64,000 nucleotides of DNA from Morinoia aosen. Taxonomy: Eukaryota > Arthropoda > Malacostraca > Amphipoda > Talitridae. Positions 45,068 to 55,230 of the stretch are shown here, piece after piece (position 1 is the stretch's first letter; every line of letters starts with the position of its first letter). The translations under genes and the position numbers were made by a program. The notes under the pieces are model-generated. The model saw nothing but the letters and a program-made list of their open reading frames with translations, was not told the DNA's origin and did not search any database. The stretch spans positions 51,924,859-51,988,858 of the forward strand of contig CM059575.1 in the NCBI GenBank assembly GCA_030386875.1. Reading direction: 5' to 3'.

Positions 45068-45070
45068 TTA
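44712..45070 (+). pseudogene. LINE ORF2 start (endonuclease N-terminus), 3'-truncated
   Basis: Corresponds to the first ~120 residues of ORF2 in copy 1. The start codon of copy 1 is ATA here (44712-44714). GWNCRSIHPKIDEIF and SFTESWLDDSSKDL are recognisable. Reading stops at TAA one codon after the junction with the fold-back region. Confidence 0.75.
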
Positions 45071-45140
45071 AGAAGGATTTTCCACGGGATTTTCCCGAAA
45101 ACCCCCAAGGGATTTTCGTCCCAATAGGCAATTTTTTTTC

Positions 45141-45432
45141 TTTGTAGAAAAAGGATCCTTAGGGGGTGGGCAATTGTGCCCTAAAACTTCATGAGGCTAC
45201 GGGCACTAGATCCTCCCCCCTCCCCAGGGGGACGGAAGGGGACCAAAAATCATGAATTTTTGACCCCATATAAAAGATAACAAAGAGGAAAATGAAAATT
45301 CTGATTCTTCTAGTATGATAGTAATGTTTTAAGATAATTTTGATTCCCCTGGGGGCGGGGGATATATTGTCCGTAGTGCCATAACATTTTAGGACCGATT
45401 AGTCCACCACCTAAGGGTCCTTTTTCAACAAA
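45141..45432. mobile_element. fold-back element with ~90-bp inverted arms
   Basis: The left arm (45141-45233: GTAGAAAAAGGATCCTTAGG ... CTCCCCAGGGGGAC) pairs with the right arm (45344-45432, read in reverse: GTTGAAAAAGGACCCTTAGG ... GCCCCCAGGGGAAT). Identity is around three quarters. The ~110-bp loop holds a smaller hairpin around CAAAAATCATG. It sits where LINE copy 3 breaks off. Confidence 0.7.
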
Positions 45433-45540
45433 AACATGACAAATGTTCATCAGAGAGACAGGGGACTGGCAGGGGCCTGGGATGATCCACTTAAACTCTG
45501 TTGATATAAAAATACAAAATATTTTCAAATTCATGCTTCA

Positions 45541-46517
45541 ATCACAAAATTTTGATAAATGGTACTCTGGAATATTGAGAGTGGCGAGATAATTTTCTAC
45601 TACGCAGAGCGTTCTGCTTTTAAATACCATCATATGCCCTACTATTTGTGTAAATCACTTTCTTAACGAAGCTAGCCGGCCGAACATCAGCATACATAGA
45701 ATAGAATTCAGTTGCTGAATGACTCAGACACATGATAAGCCTCCTCATCCTATTGTATGAATCTTCATTTCAAATGATTTCAGAATTTTAAGTAATATTT
45801 CGTACAAGGGGATGGGTCCAATTTCGCAAATGAATGGGTATAACTCTTTCTGTACATTTGGGCACGTGTGCCTGATATTTATGGCGCACTGCAGCGTTTT
45901 TCTATGTATCTTTCCCATTTTCTTACAATTTTCGAAGTTTCCCCTCAACCTGTCTAAATTTTTGCTTGTAAATTAATATATCCGAGGGTACTTTAACGAA
46001 ATCGAAAGTTTAAAGTCTTCACGACCTATGCTCCTTTACTGCTTTAGTATACTGTATCATTAGATGCTTCATTATTACATATTAAGCTATTGCTCCCTTA
46101 ACTGTTCATATTCCCTCGTAATCTTAAAGGTTCATAAAATGTTGTTTCGATTTTTGTTTTCCTGATCATGAACAGTACACTCACTTTCAGCTTTAATCCA
46201 TGTGTTTTATACAAAATACATTCATTTTATGTCAAAAATGTTATATCTCGCTTACTTTTATTTGTAACTAAATCTGGCTATTTTACATTAATTTGCTGTT
46301 ATGTAAGCAGCTGAATGATTTCACTTACGGTATATCTAACCGCTGATTACATCAGCAGGGCCTCTCCTGCTGCACTGTTTATGGCAAAATGACTTAACGC
46401 AGTGGCAAAGTGCCTAATTGTCCTGGCAAAGATTCTGATCAAAGTGCCTAATATACTTCATTAGGCAAACGGAACAAAAACATAGTCTGTCTGCATGTTT
46501 CCCGAAAGAAATTATCT
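45541..46517. other. no gene seen
   Basis: AT-rich flank ending in ATCT (46514-46517), the left target-site copy of the Gypsy element. Confidence 0.5.
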
Positions 46518-47071
46518 TGTGGGGGTTAAGTCCGTTTTATGACCAGCCAGGCAGGATAAATGATTTGAATCAAAGTTTCGTCCGCAAACCGAAACCTGAA
46601 AGGATCAAGTTCGGCTTTTTATTCCATGCGCCTTACAATCCAATATAAACATAGTACAGTACGTCAAAAAAAATGTGAATTACATTAGAAGGCAATACTG
46701 ATGAAATGGAGGATAACACTCACCCTTTAAACAATGGTTTTCAGGGCGTAAATCGATACGGCAAGAAAGTAGTGGAATTTTCTCAATTAATTATGTTTAC
46801 ATAGTCTGAAATAGAAAAAGAAATGCTATGAAATAAATTATGAAATCTTTCTAATTATACTTTTGAAACAAATTCTAGAAGTTTAAACAAGATAATACAT
46901 TAAACAATTTACTAATAGCATTAAGCGCACACGATGCTCTACCGCCCCTAACTGACGAGGTAACAGTCTTTGTATCTTACGCCTAAATGGCAAGTGTTGC
47001 CATACACTACAGTATCAGAGGTTTTTTTTTATTAAGCAAAAATTAATAAAACTCGCTGAAGGAGCGCCACA
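46518..47071 (-). repeat. 3' LTR of the Gypsy element
   Basis: 554 bp, TGTGG...CCACA. In transcript sense it holds AATAAAAAGCC, a likely polyadenylation signal (about 46612-46625). Confidence 0.9.
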
Positions 47072-47090
47072 TTACTCCCCACCCAAACAG
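47072..47090 (-). promoter_or_regulatory. polypurine tract
   Basis: In transcript sense GGGTGGGGAGTAA lies directly before the TGTGG start of the 3' LTR: the usual plus-strand priming site. Confidence 0.75.
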
Positions 47091-47104
47091 CGGAGCTGCT
47101 AAGT

Positions 47105-49588
47105 CTAATAATAATGACAATTTGCATCTTTCTTAAATTTCACAATCCTTCCACTTCTCGTACTCCGTAGTGGTGGCGAGGCTGATTCAGCTGTAGACTG
47201 ACCAGCCTTCGTTTCCTTTTGGCGAGCCTTATCACGCTCGCGAAGAGGATTTGCTCGTCGGCGTACGGGGCAATTCTCCGGTCCAGTTTCTTCACTGCTT
47301 GCTGCAGGAGTTTCAGCGATGCGCGGCACTGGAGTTTGCGCGTGTACTGGCTTTAGCCGGTCAATGGAGACAGATTCTTCGGCACCCGATGGTAGGGTAA
47401 TCACGAAGTATTTGTCGAAGCGTTCGCGCACTGGATACGGTCCAGAGTACGGGGCCTCGAGCCGCCGTCTAACTCTGTCTACGCGTTTCCAGACGTGAGT
47501 ACACGTCTTTAGAGCAGGTGGCAAGAAAGATTTACGTTTATCGTGATGCGTGGAAGGCAACGATGTCGAGAGGTCTAAGTTTCTCAGTTCCTTTGCTACC
47601 AGACTGATTTTTGAGTTATCGAAATTTTCCGTTTCAGTCTTCTCGATGATCGGCTGAGGGAGCAGAAATGATGCGCCTGTTACTGCTGTGAATGGCGAGT
47701 AGTTTGACTCGTTAGGCACGCTTCTAATGCCTAGAAGCACGATTGGTAATGCGTCAAGCCACGATTGTTTTCTTGCAATGATTGCCGTTTTGATAGTTCG
47801 ATGTGCTCGCTCAATTAAACCGTTGCTTTGAGGGTGATAAGAGGTAGTGCGCAATTTGTGGAATCCGATGAGACGAGATAATTCGAGGAAAAGTTCAGCC
47901 TCAAATTGAGTTCCTCTGTCCGTCACCACGTACAGAGGTACCCCAAAACGTGATACCCAGCCTGCGAGAAAGGCACTGGCAACGGAGGCTGCGGTTATTT
48001 CAGTCAAATGAACAGCCTCGATCCATCTCGTAGCGCGATCGATGCACGTTAGCAAATACCTCATCGGGCTTAAGAATTGTTCACCGTGCCGTCTGACGGC
48101 TGGGAGTGGTCCCACGATATCGATGTGCACAGTTTGAAATCGCTCTGATGGTAAAGCGAATTGATTCACGGGGCTTTTTGTGTGTCTTTGGACCTTTGCT
48201 TGCTGGCAAGACATACATTCCTGGCACATTTTCCTGACTCTGCGGTCGATGTCAGGCCAAAAATATCTTGACTTATCGAATTTTAATTTGCCTTTAACTC
48301 CAGGATGAGATATGCCATGCAGCATTCGAAAAATCGATTCTCTTGAAACTGCAGGTACGAATGGCTTTGGGTAAGGGAGCGAAGTATCGCACCAAATTTC
48401 CAAGTTTTCCTTGAGAGGATAGGGTGTCAATCGTTCCTTATACCGCTGAATTTCTTCGTCTTCTTTTTCTTTCTCTGCTAGGGAAGGCAAATCAAACGGA
48501 TCGCAATGAACGGCGTTGAGAGATCGAGATAAGCAATCTGCTACAACATTTTGGTCGCCTCTAATGTACTGCACGTCACTCAAGTATTCGACGAGCACAG
48601 AAAGATGACGTTGTTGTTTGTCTGATTTGGCGGGCTGCTGACTGAAAAATGCAGATTGAAGTGGCTTATGGTCGGTAAAGAGCGTCACCTTTCGTCCTTC
48701 AATGTAACTTTTAAAATGCAGAACTGCCTGGTACGCAGCTAGGAGCTCTCTGTCGAATGTGGAGTAGCGCCGCTGCGTGGCAGTCAGCTTTCTTGAGAAG
48801 AATCCTATCGGAATAGGTTCGTTATTAACGATTTGGTGCAGAGCAGCACCAATTGCCGCTTGAGATGCATCGGTGACCAAGTGGTAGTTTACGACTCCTG
48901 GCTTCGGATGAGGCAAGGTCGTGGATGCGCAAAGATCTTGTTTGATCTTACGAAAATATTCCTTTGCGCACTCCGGGAGCTCTAGGGACTTTGCTTTTGG
49001 GTGGTCCCTGATCAGGTCAGACAACGGAAGTACGGTTTCACTGAAGTTTGGGATCAAATGCCTGTAATATCCGACCATTCTAATGAAACGTCTCAAGGCT
49101 TGAGAGTCTTGAGGAATCGGGTATTCAGATATTACTTTGAGTTTGTCTTCAGTTGGAGATATTCCTTCTTTCGAGATTTTAAAACCCAAGAAGTCGATAG
49201 AAGTGCTGAAAAATTTACATTTATCGATTGAAATTTTCAAGTCATGCTTGTCGAGAATTTCAAAAACTGCTTCCAGGTCACGGGTATGCTGCTCTGCAGT
49301 TTCTGAAAATACTAGAATATCGTCCAGATAGATGAAAACACAATTACAGTTCAAGAAGATATGGTCCATGAATCTTTGGAAGGTGGAACCAGAATTACGG
49401 AGTCCGAAAGGCATGAACACGTATTCGTATAGACCAAATGGGGTTGTAACTGCAGTTTTGGGAATATCGTCAGGATTTATGGGTATTTGGTGATAAGCTC
49501 TGATTAAGTCAATTTTAGAGAAAACTGCCTTACCGTCCAACTGTGAAGTGACGCTGCATAAAAAAGGTATTGGGTACCTGTCAGGCAA
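47105..49588 (-). CDS. Gypsy pol: reverse transcriptase, RNase H, integrase
   Basis: 827 codons in the open part, which starts downstream of a stop at 49625-49627. Reverse transcriptase: KIDLIRAYHQIPI, FGLRNSGSTFQRFMD and the YLDD catalytic box (residues 87-90). RNase H: TDASQAAIGAAL, DRELLAAYQA and FTDHKPL. Integrase: a His-His-Cys-Cys zinc finger (HGISH ... CQECMSCQQAK), the catalytic triad in VHIDIVGPLP, TDRGTQFEAELF and HPQSNGLIERAH, and a GPY-type tail (YSGPYPV). The C-terminal 80 residues are Arg/Pro/Ser-rich. No chromodomain. The natural start is upstream, continuous in frame with the protease segment apart from that one stop. Confidence 0.92.
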   Translation of the reverse strand: MPDRYPIPFLCSVTSQLDGKAVFSKIDLIRAYHQIPINPDDIPKTAVTTPFGLYEYVFMPFGLRNSGSTFQRFMDHIFLNCNCVFIYLDDILVFSETAEQHTRDLEAVFEILDKHDLKISIDKCKFFSTSIDFLGFKISKEGISPTEDKLKVISEYPIPQDSQALRRFIRMVGYYRHLIPNFSETVLPLSDLIRDHPKAKSLELPECAKEYFRKIKQDLCASTTLPHPKPGVVNYHLVTDASQAAIGAALHQIVNNEPIPIGFFSRKLTATQRRYSTFDRELLAAYQAVLHFKSYIEGRKVTLFTDHKPLQSAFFSQQPAKSDKQQRHLSVLVEYLSDVQYIRGDQNVVADCLSRSLNAVHCDPFDLPSLAEKEKEDEEIQRYKERLTPYPLKENLEIWCDTSLPYPKPFVPAVSRESIFRMLHGISHPGVKGKLKFDKSRYFWPDIDRRVRKMCQECMSCQQAKVQRHTKSPVNQFALPSERFQTVHIDIVGPLPAVRRHGEQFLSPMRYLLTCIDRATRWIEAVHLTEITAASVASAFLAGWVSRFGVPLYVVTDRGTQFEAELFLELSRLIGFHKLRTTSYHPQSNGLIERAHRTIKTAIIARKQSWLDALPIVLLGIRSVPNESNYSPFTAVTGASFLLPQPIIEKTETENFDNSKISLVAKELRNLDLSTSLPSTHHDKRKSFLPPALKTCTHVWKRVDRVRRRLEAPYSGPYPVRERFDKYFVITLPSGAEESVSIDRLKPVHAQTPVPRIAETPAASSEETGPENCPVRRRANPLRERDKARQKETKAGQSTAESASPPLRSTRSGRIVKFKKDANCHYY

Positions 49589-49624
49589 GGTTACTGAATT
49601 AAGGGCGCTATAGTCTCCACATGG

Positions 49625-49627
49625 TCA
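49625..49627 (-). other. nonsense codon between protease and reverse transcriptase
   Basis: TGA in frame where the family has an Arg in its GEWR-like motif; the frame is otherwise continuous. A CGA-to-TGA transition at a CpG is the simplest reading. Confidence 0.8.
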
Positions 49628-50314
49628 CCATTCTCCAGGACTTTTCTTCGGTACCATATGAAGAGGAGATGCCCAAGGTGATTTAGACGGTCGAATTATG
49701 CCTGCTAAGAGCAGATTCTTGAACTCGTCTTGTGCGGCTTTTAATTTATCAGGCGCTAAATTTCTTCGCCTCGAATACACAGGTTTGCTGTCCTTCGTTT
49801 CGATGTGGTGGTACACGTCGATTGTTAAGTTAGGAGAGGTGCTGCGAGGACCGGTAACGCTTGGGAATTTCTTCAAAACAGGCTTGGCGGCTTCAGATAA
49901 GTCTTCAGTGTTGTTAATTTGTATTTGAGACACGTCATCTACATTTTCTTCAACAGTCATTACAGAGTTGGTAGTTAGGTCACACAGTTTACGTTCTTTG
50001 CAATTTACGCTGAGGCACAAATGGCTCAGAAAGTCTATTCCAAGAAGTGGCTGAGTTGTCTCAGCGACTACGAACGTCCATGCGTAGGAGCGTCTGAGCT
50101 GCTTTAAAGCTACGTTCAAGCGCGCTTCTCCCAAGACTGGAATAGTTTGTCCGGATGCAGAACTCAGTTTGACCGCACTGGGCTTCAAAATAATGCCTTT
50201 GGCAAAGCATTTAGGTAATATTGATACAGAAGCACCTGTGTCGATGATGAACGAAACAGAAGCAGAACCTACGGTGGCGACAACCTTAAGAAGTGGCGAG
50301 CTGGTTACTGCCAT
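49625..50314 (-). CDS. Gypsy pol N-terminal part: aspartic protease and start of reverse transcriptase
   Basis: First Met at 50314, about 14 nt past the gag stop and in another frame. The retropepsin motif FIIDTGASVSILP is near residues 20-32, and TTQPLLGIDFLSHL marks the end of the protease fold. The linker then reaches the reverse-transcriptase N-terminus (KPVYSRRRNLAPDKL, GIIRPSKSPWASPLHMVPKK). It is interrupted by the TGA at 49625-49627. Confidence 0.85.
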   Translation of the reverse strand: MAVTSSPLLKVVATVGSASVSFIIDTGASVSILPKCFAKGIILKPSAVKLSSASGQTIPVLGEARLNVALKQLRRSYAWTFVVAETTQPLLGIDFLSHLCLSVNCKERKLCDLTTNSVMTVEENVDDVSQIQINNTEDLSEAAKPVLKKFPSVTGPRSTSPNLTIDVYHHIETKDSKPVYSRRRNLAPDKLKAAQDEFKNLLLAGIIRPSKSPWASPLHMVPKKSPGEW

Positions 50315-50328
50315 GACAACTCGCTCCG

Positions 50329-51112
50329 TTAGTTTCCCTGGTGCGAGTCACGTTGTGGTGAGGAAGAACGAGATGAAGGTCTGGATGAGGGCTGCATTTT
50401 GCAATTCCCTTTGTTAGGAAATTTACACCAAGGCTTGCACGTCCTGGCTCGATCTGCGTAGTACAGATGGCTTCTGCACACTTTAGGGCGTTGATCTTGA
50501 TGAAATGGTCGTATGCCAACAGGGATCTGGTCGAATTTAGCAGTTTCTGAGTGATGCGTTTTAGCAACCTCTCGCGAAAAGTCACGAGACTTCCTCTGTT
50601 GATAATCGACGTTGTGAACTTGCGTGTGTAGAGGCATCAAATTGTCGGCCAGACTGCCCAGTTGAGAAAGTCGGCTCTGTTTGAGCCGCAACTGCACTAG
50701 CAATCGTAGAGGGCAGCGACTGCACAAACTTGTGTCGAACGAGGTCGTCTCCAATTTTCACTTTAGCTGCCATTCTCTGAAGTTCACGTAGATACGCTGA
50801 GGGTCGGCCAGTCATCACGGTTGTTGAGATTAATTTTTCAAATAGTTCCGGCTTTGTTTTCTCATAATAGGACACACTTTCCGCACAAAGCTCGTCATAC
50901 TTTTCCTTCTCAATCAAATTAGGCGGAACCTGGTCGAGCACATCAGATGGCAGAAACGACAGCGCGTAGTAAAACTTTGTTTCACTTTGAGTTTTGTTTC
51001 GTAGGCGAAACTGAGCGTCTAGGATTTTAAAGAAGGTGGCAGGTGAAGTTTCAGAAAAAGTTGGTGGCTTTAACGCCACTCCGAGCGCATGCTCGCTTTC
51101 ACCCTCTGCCAT
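50329..51112 (-). pseudogene. Gypsy gag, frameshifted
   Basis: ATG at 51112 (MAEGESEHALG). The capsid-like part includes PATFFKILDAQFRL, FYYALSFLPSDVLDQVP and TGRPSAYLRELQRMA. Reading must change frame between about 50750 and 50640; the second part continues to a stop at 50329. The zinc knuckle lies at 50425-50478, CRSH then CKPWC, i.e. Cys-His-Cys-Cys order instead of the usual Cys-Cys-His-Cys. Gag packages the element's RNA. Confidence 0.8.
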
Positions 51113-51127
51113 AGTTGATAACTTTCT

Positions 51128-51530
51128 CTGCCTGGCTGTTTGGTTGAAACAGCCTTTGGCTTGGTTGAAACAGCATTTCTCTGCCTGGCTGTTTGGTTGA
51201 AACAGCCTTTGGCTTGGTTGAAACAGCCTTTCTCTGCCTGGCTGTTTGGTTGAAACAGCCTTTGGCTTGGTTGAAACAGCCTTTCTCTGCCTGGCTGTTT
51301 GGTTGAAACAGCCTTTGGCTTGGTTGAAACAGCCTTTCTCTGCCTGGCTGTTTGGTTGAAACAGCCTTTGGCTTGGTTGAAACAGCCTTTCTCTGCCTGG
51401 CTGTTTGGTTGAAACAGCCTTTGGCTTGGTTGAAACAGCCTTTCTCTGCCTGGCTGTTTGGTTGAAACAGCCTTTGGCTTGGTTGAAACAGCCTTTCTCT
51501 GCCTGGCTGTTTGGTTAGTTGAAACGTCTG
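51128..51530 (-). repeat. 53-bp minisatellite in the Gypsy leader
   Basis: On the plus strand, CTGCCTGGCTGTTTGG starts at 51128, 51181, 51234, 51287, 51340, 51393, 51446 and 51499, exactly 53 bp apart; the last unit is partial. Each unit holds two GGTTGAAACAGCC half-repeats. Since 53 is not a multiple of three, successive units are read in different frames; the open frame across it is not taken as a gene. Confidence 0.95.
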
Positions 51531-51539
51531 GGGTCACCA
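51525..51539 (-). promoter_or_regulatory. primer binding site, tRNA-Trp type
   Basis: Two bases after the 5' LTR, TGGTGACCCCAGACG. The first ten bases match the complement of tRNA-Trp 3' ends, followed by one extra A and GACG. Confidence 0.7.
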
Positions 51540-51541
51540 GT

Positions 51542-52096
51542 TGTGGGGGTTAAGTCCGTTTTATGACCAGCCAGGCAGGATAAATGATTTGAATCAAAGT
51601 TTCGTCCGCAAACCGAAACCTGAAAGGATCAAGTTCGGCTTTTTATTCCATGCGCCTTACAATCCAATATAAACATAGTACAGTACGTCAAAAAAAAAAT
51701 GTGAATTACATTAGAAGGCAATACTGATGAAATGGAGGATAACACTCACCCTTTAAACAATGGTTTTCAGGGCGTAAATCGATACGGCAAGAAAGTAGTG
51801 GAATTTTCTCAATTAATTATGTTTACATAGTCTGAAATAGAAAAATAACTGCTATGAAATAAATTATGAAATCTTTCTAATTATACTTTTGAAACAAATT
51901 TTAGAATTTTAAACAAGATAATACATTTAACAATTTACTAATAGTATTAAGCGCACACGATGCTCTACCGCCCCTAACTGACGAGGTAACAGTCTTTGTA
52001 TCTTACGCCTAAATGGCAAGTGTTGCCATACACTACAGTATCAGAGGTTTTTTTTATTAAGCAAAAATTAATAAAACTCGCTGAAGGAGCGCCACA
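51542..52096 (-). repeat. 5' LTR of the Gypsy element
   Basis: 555 bp, TGTGG...CCACA, nearly identical to the LTR at 46518-47071: six substitutions, an A-run of 10 versus 8 and a T-run of 8 versus 9. Confidence 0.9.
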
Positions 52097-52229
52097 ATCT
52101 CATCATTATTAGCTTCAAGGTACCTCGAATAAGCTCAAGTAAAATAGGAGGTTGTTAATCTGATACTTGCAAACCACGGCGTTCTAAAATCACTTGGAGA
52201 AACGCAGGTCTTACACGATGTGCATGCAT

Positions 52230-52510
52230 CCCAGTCAGGAATTTATCGTCTGACCGACGATGATTTACATCTGAATTGACCGGTAATTATAATCTTCTTC
52301 TTCTTATAAACTGACGATATATCGTCGGAATTGGTGTCGGTAATATCTCATATTATCGTCAGATTAACGTTAAATTACCGGTTTTAATCGTAAATTTTGG
52401 ATGATGACCGACGATATTAACCGGTTAGTTACTGGTAGTTGACGGTTATTATCGTCGGTCTTCGTTCAAAACCTACGATAATTAGCGGTAATTTAACGTT
52501 AAAAATGGCT
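52230..52510. repeat. ATTACCGGT / CGTCGG word repeat, locus 3
   Basis: Dense TATCGTC, GACCGGTAATTAT, ATTACCGG, TTAACCGG and TCGTCGG words in both orientations. Same family as 12470-12690 and 33760-33870. Confidence 0.55.
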
Positions 52511-53511
52511 GCTCTAACCACTATATTCTGGAATATTCATATGCAGCATATGCAGTGTAACGATTTTCCACAAAAATTGCGAATTGCTCCCAAAAGCAAT
52601 CGGCCACACCTCGTGAAACGCATCTGCCCAATTAACGCGAATTTGAAGAATGCACAAAAATTGCCGAAATTACTTAGTTAAAACCAACAAATTTGTTTAA
52701 TACTGTCTATATATTTAGTCAAGTTTCTTGCAAATTGCGATAATTGAACAGATTAGTATTACAGAGTGAGGCCTATTGTAACAAGTAACAATGCATTATT
52801 AGAAAAAATAGCTGTGATGCAGATAAATGCTACAGTAAGAGGGTTCAAATTGTCATCTTCATCGTAGCACACGACACAATTACGATAAGTCTCACAGTAC
52901 AATATAAAGTCAATTCAAATCGCAACTGACTTACAAATAGGTTAAAACATTACAGATGTTCAACAAACATATTTATTTCATTTCCAACAGCCGTCATTTG
53001 ACTATTAAAATAAATTCTTACAAAAATATCTTCGGCACTCAAAGAATTCCATCACAGGTTGTATGTAACATTCATCACTGTAAACACTACGTATATAGCT
53101 TTCATTTAAAATTAACCACCACCACAAAATGACTCGTCAAGCAACCGATTATATATATTACTAAGAAAATTTTTACCAATTTTAAATTAAATTTGCATAC
53201 TTCCATTCTTAGACATCAAATATCTACAATGACCAACACTCTCAAACACTACACATCTTCGACCTTTAATTGGGATGAGGAGACGACAGGGCCCGCACTA
53301 TACTGCTATCGAGTTGCAAGTAACAGAGGGCGGGTTTATCCTCCACAGCTTTACCACTTCCGAAGAAGTTACCCTCCACCTCCCAATTCTACGCGGCTCC
53401 GACGTTTGTGCTCTCTATAGGATTCTTAACTTGCAAGATATTCACATCATAAACAAATAAACAACTCAAATTTTTCAAATGAAACTTCCCCATAAAACTG
53501 GTGCTATTAGG
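52511..53511. other. no gene seen
   Basis: Very AT-rich. Short frames at 53193-53460 lack domains. Confidence 0.45.
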
Positions 53512-53862
53512 TACAGAAATATTCGTAATGCCGATACCTCCTGTTCGATTAAGTGAAAATAAAATCTGCGGGAAAAATACAACATTTATGTGGTTCTTTT
53601 GATACCAAAAATAGATTAACAGATGCCTGATCAAATTAGTACGATCAGTAAGGACTAGTTTCGAAGGAACTCATTAATTCGTAGATGAAAATATCATTTA
53701 AGAAAAAAGCCTCTGAAATTTTTGTAATGCCGATACTTCATGTTCAATAAAACAAAAATGAAATCCGACGAAAAAAAGCAAAATACAGAGGGTCGTTTTT
53801 GGTACCAGAAATAGATGAACAGATACGACATCAAGTTGTTACGATCAGTGAAGACTAGTTTC
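53512..53862 (+). repeat. dispersed repeat R1, two tandem copies
   Basis: The unit (about 207 bp) runs from AACTCATTAATTCGTAGATG through GTAATGCCGATAC and AAATAGATGAACAGAT to GATCAGT-A-GACTAGTTT. The first copy is partial (53512-53655), the second about full (53656-53862). Confidence 0.8.
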
Positions 53863-53880
53863 AATATCAGATTAGATAAT

Positions 53881-54214
53881 AGTTTAGTTTAAGCCTCCCT
53901 AACCGCTACAAAAAAGAGAGTATCGAAGAGAGGAGGGAGGTAGGCACCTTCAGTATGGATGTTAGGGAATGCAGAATCTATGTAGAACAGGAAGTTGGAA
54001 AAGAAGTTCATGAAACAAGATAGAAGTTGAAGAAAAAACTAGTAGGTGCTGAAAAATAGGACAGCAGTGAACCGAAAAAAGTCGTCCTTAACATAGCAAA
54101 AAGAAATTAATTTCAACTAAAATAAGGCCCACCTAACTCTCAGCTCGGGCCCTCACATCTTCCCCCTGGGAGCGCTTATTGCCAAAGATACAATAATTAT
54201 ACCCCCCTTAGGGA
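53881..54214 (+). repeat. dispersed repeat R2, copy 1
   Basis: About 330 bp, starting GTTTAAGCCTCC, containing GAAGTTCATGAAACAAGAT, GGACAGCAGTGAACCGAAAA and CAGCTCGGGCCCTCACAT, ending ATACCCCCCTTAGGGAA. It lies between two pieces of R1 and appears inserted at its GACTAGTTT junction. Confidence 0.8.
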
Positions 54215-55019
54215 ACGATTAGTTCCAAATGGACTCTTTAATTCGTAGATTTCTCGATACCGTCGTAGGGTCGACGTGAGGGTTCGTGGAAAAGGGGCTG
54301 TCTTCTGTGCAGCTACCTTTTTCCGGGGCGTTAGCTTTTCCGCGCAACTGCCCTTCCTTAGGTTCGTGTGGGTACCGCCTACGCTGTAATTAGTCCGCTA
54401 GGGCAACAGAAGTTAATTCTGTTTTTTCCAAACTACGGTGGTACCGTTGAGAAGACGAGCAACTGTCTGTGCTTCAATCAGTCCGTTAGGGCTCCTCAGG
54501 AAACTCCCTGAGACGCCGAACTGCGATAGCGTCTTCCTTTACGACAAAATATGCGGAATAGTTTGTCCTCCCAAGATGGTTCCTTAACTCCCTTTTTAGG
54601 CGAGGTTTCGTTAGAGACTAAAGCCTGTTTAAAAAAGGAGAAAGAAAAACTCTTTTGACCTCAGGATGTGAGTTGTTTGTTGCAGAATCTCTTTGCAGTG
54701 CCTCTTAAATATACAGATACATTTCAGCTAAGACAGTGATGTATTTTCTTTTACAAAAATAGTGTCTACAAACATGAGCTACTGCATAACATGGTACAAC
54801 ACGCAAAATTACATTTAAAATATCATGCTATTCAGCTATGAAATCAAAATAATATCGGAATATCGAAATACACTCCAAATTAAACTTAAGGGCTAACTAA
54901 CGTTCAGTAAATGCACTGGCGAATCATCAGCGCAGAGAAACAGACCTAGGTCGGGTACAGGGAGCAGATCACTTAAATAAAATACTTAAGATTATGGGTA
55001 ACTATATCAAACTGGACTC
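54215..55019. other. R1 remnant and GC-richer noncoding block
   Basis: 54215-54255 resumes R1 (GGACTCTTTAATTCGTAG). 54240-54640 is clearly more GC-rich than its surroundings, with repeated GGTACCG and CAGTCCG-TAGGG words and no long frame. The rest is AT-rich. No gene recognised. Confidence 0.45.
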
Positions 55020-55230
55020 AACACCACCTGTTGCCTGACAAGATGAAAATGTTATTTTGACATCCGTTTTTCGACATTTCAGCCACAGAAATTTTCGTAA
55101 TGCCGATACTTTATGTCCAATACAACCAAAATGTAATCTAAAAAAAAATCTACATACATAGGGTCCTTTTTGGTAGCAAAAATAGATGAACCGATCCGAC
55201 ATCAAGTTAGTAAGATCAGTAACGACTAGT
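55020..55230 (+). repeat. dispersed repeat R1, copy 3
   Basis: Matches 53656-53862 (GTAATGCCGATAC, AAATAGATGAACCGAT, GACTAGTT) and is interrupted at its end by SINE copy 2. Confidence 0.75.

Larger units (their letters stand above)
46518..52096 (-). mobile_element. CsRn1-type Ty3/Gypsy LTR retrotransposon
   Basis: 5579 bp on the minus strand, flanked by a 4-bp duplication ATCT (46514-46517 and 52097-52100). Both LTRs begin TGTGG and end CCACA. Order in transcript sense: 5' LTR, primer site, 53-bp repeat leader, gag, protease, reverse transcriptase/RNase H, integrase, polypurine tract, 3' LTR. No env. The tRNA-Trp-like primer site and the Cys-His-Cys-Cys zinc knuckle of gag are established hallmarks of the CsRn1/Kabuki group. 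The LTRs differ at about 6 of ~553 positions plus two homopolymer lengths, so insertion was fairly recent. Coding breaks: a gag frameshift and one stop in pol. Confidence 0.92.

Noticed and set aside
51070..51537. 155-codon minus-strand frame upstream of gag
   Set aside because: It reads through the 53-bp repeat, whose length is not a multiple of three; a leader minisatellite is the simpler explanation.
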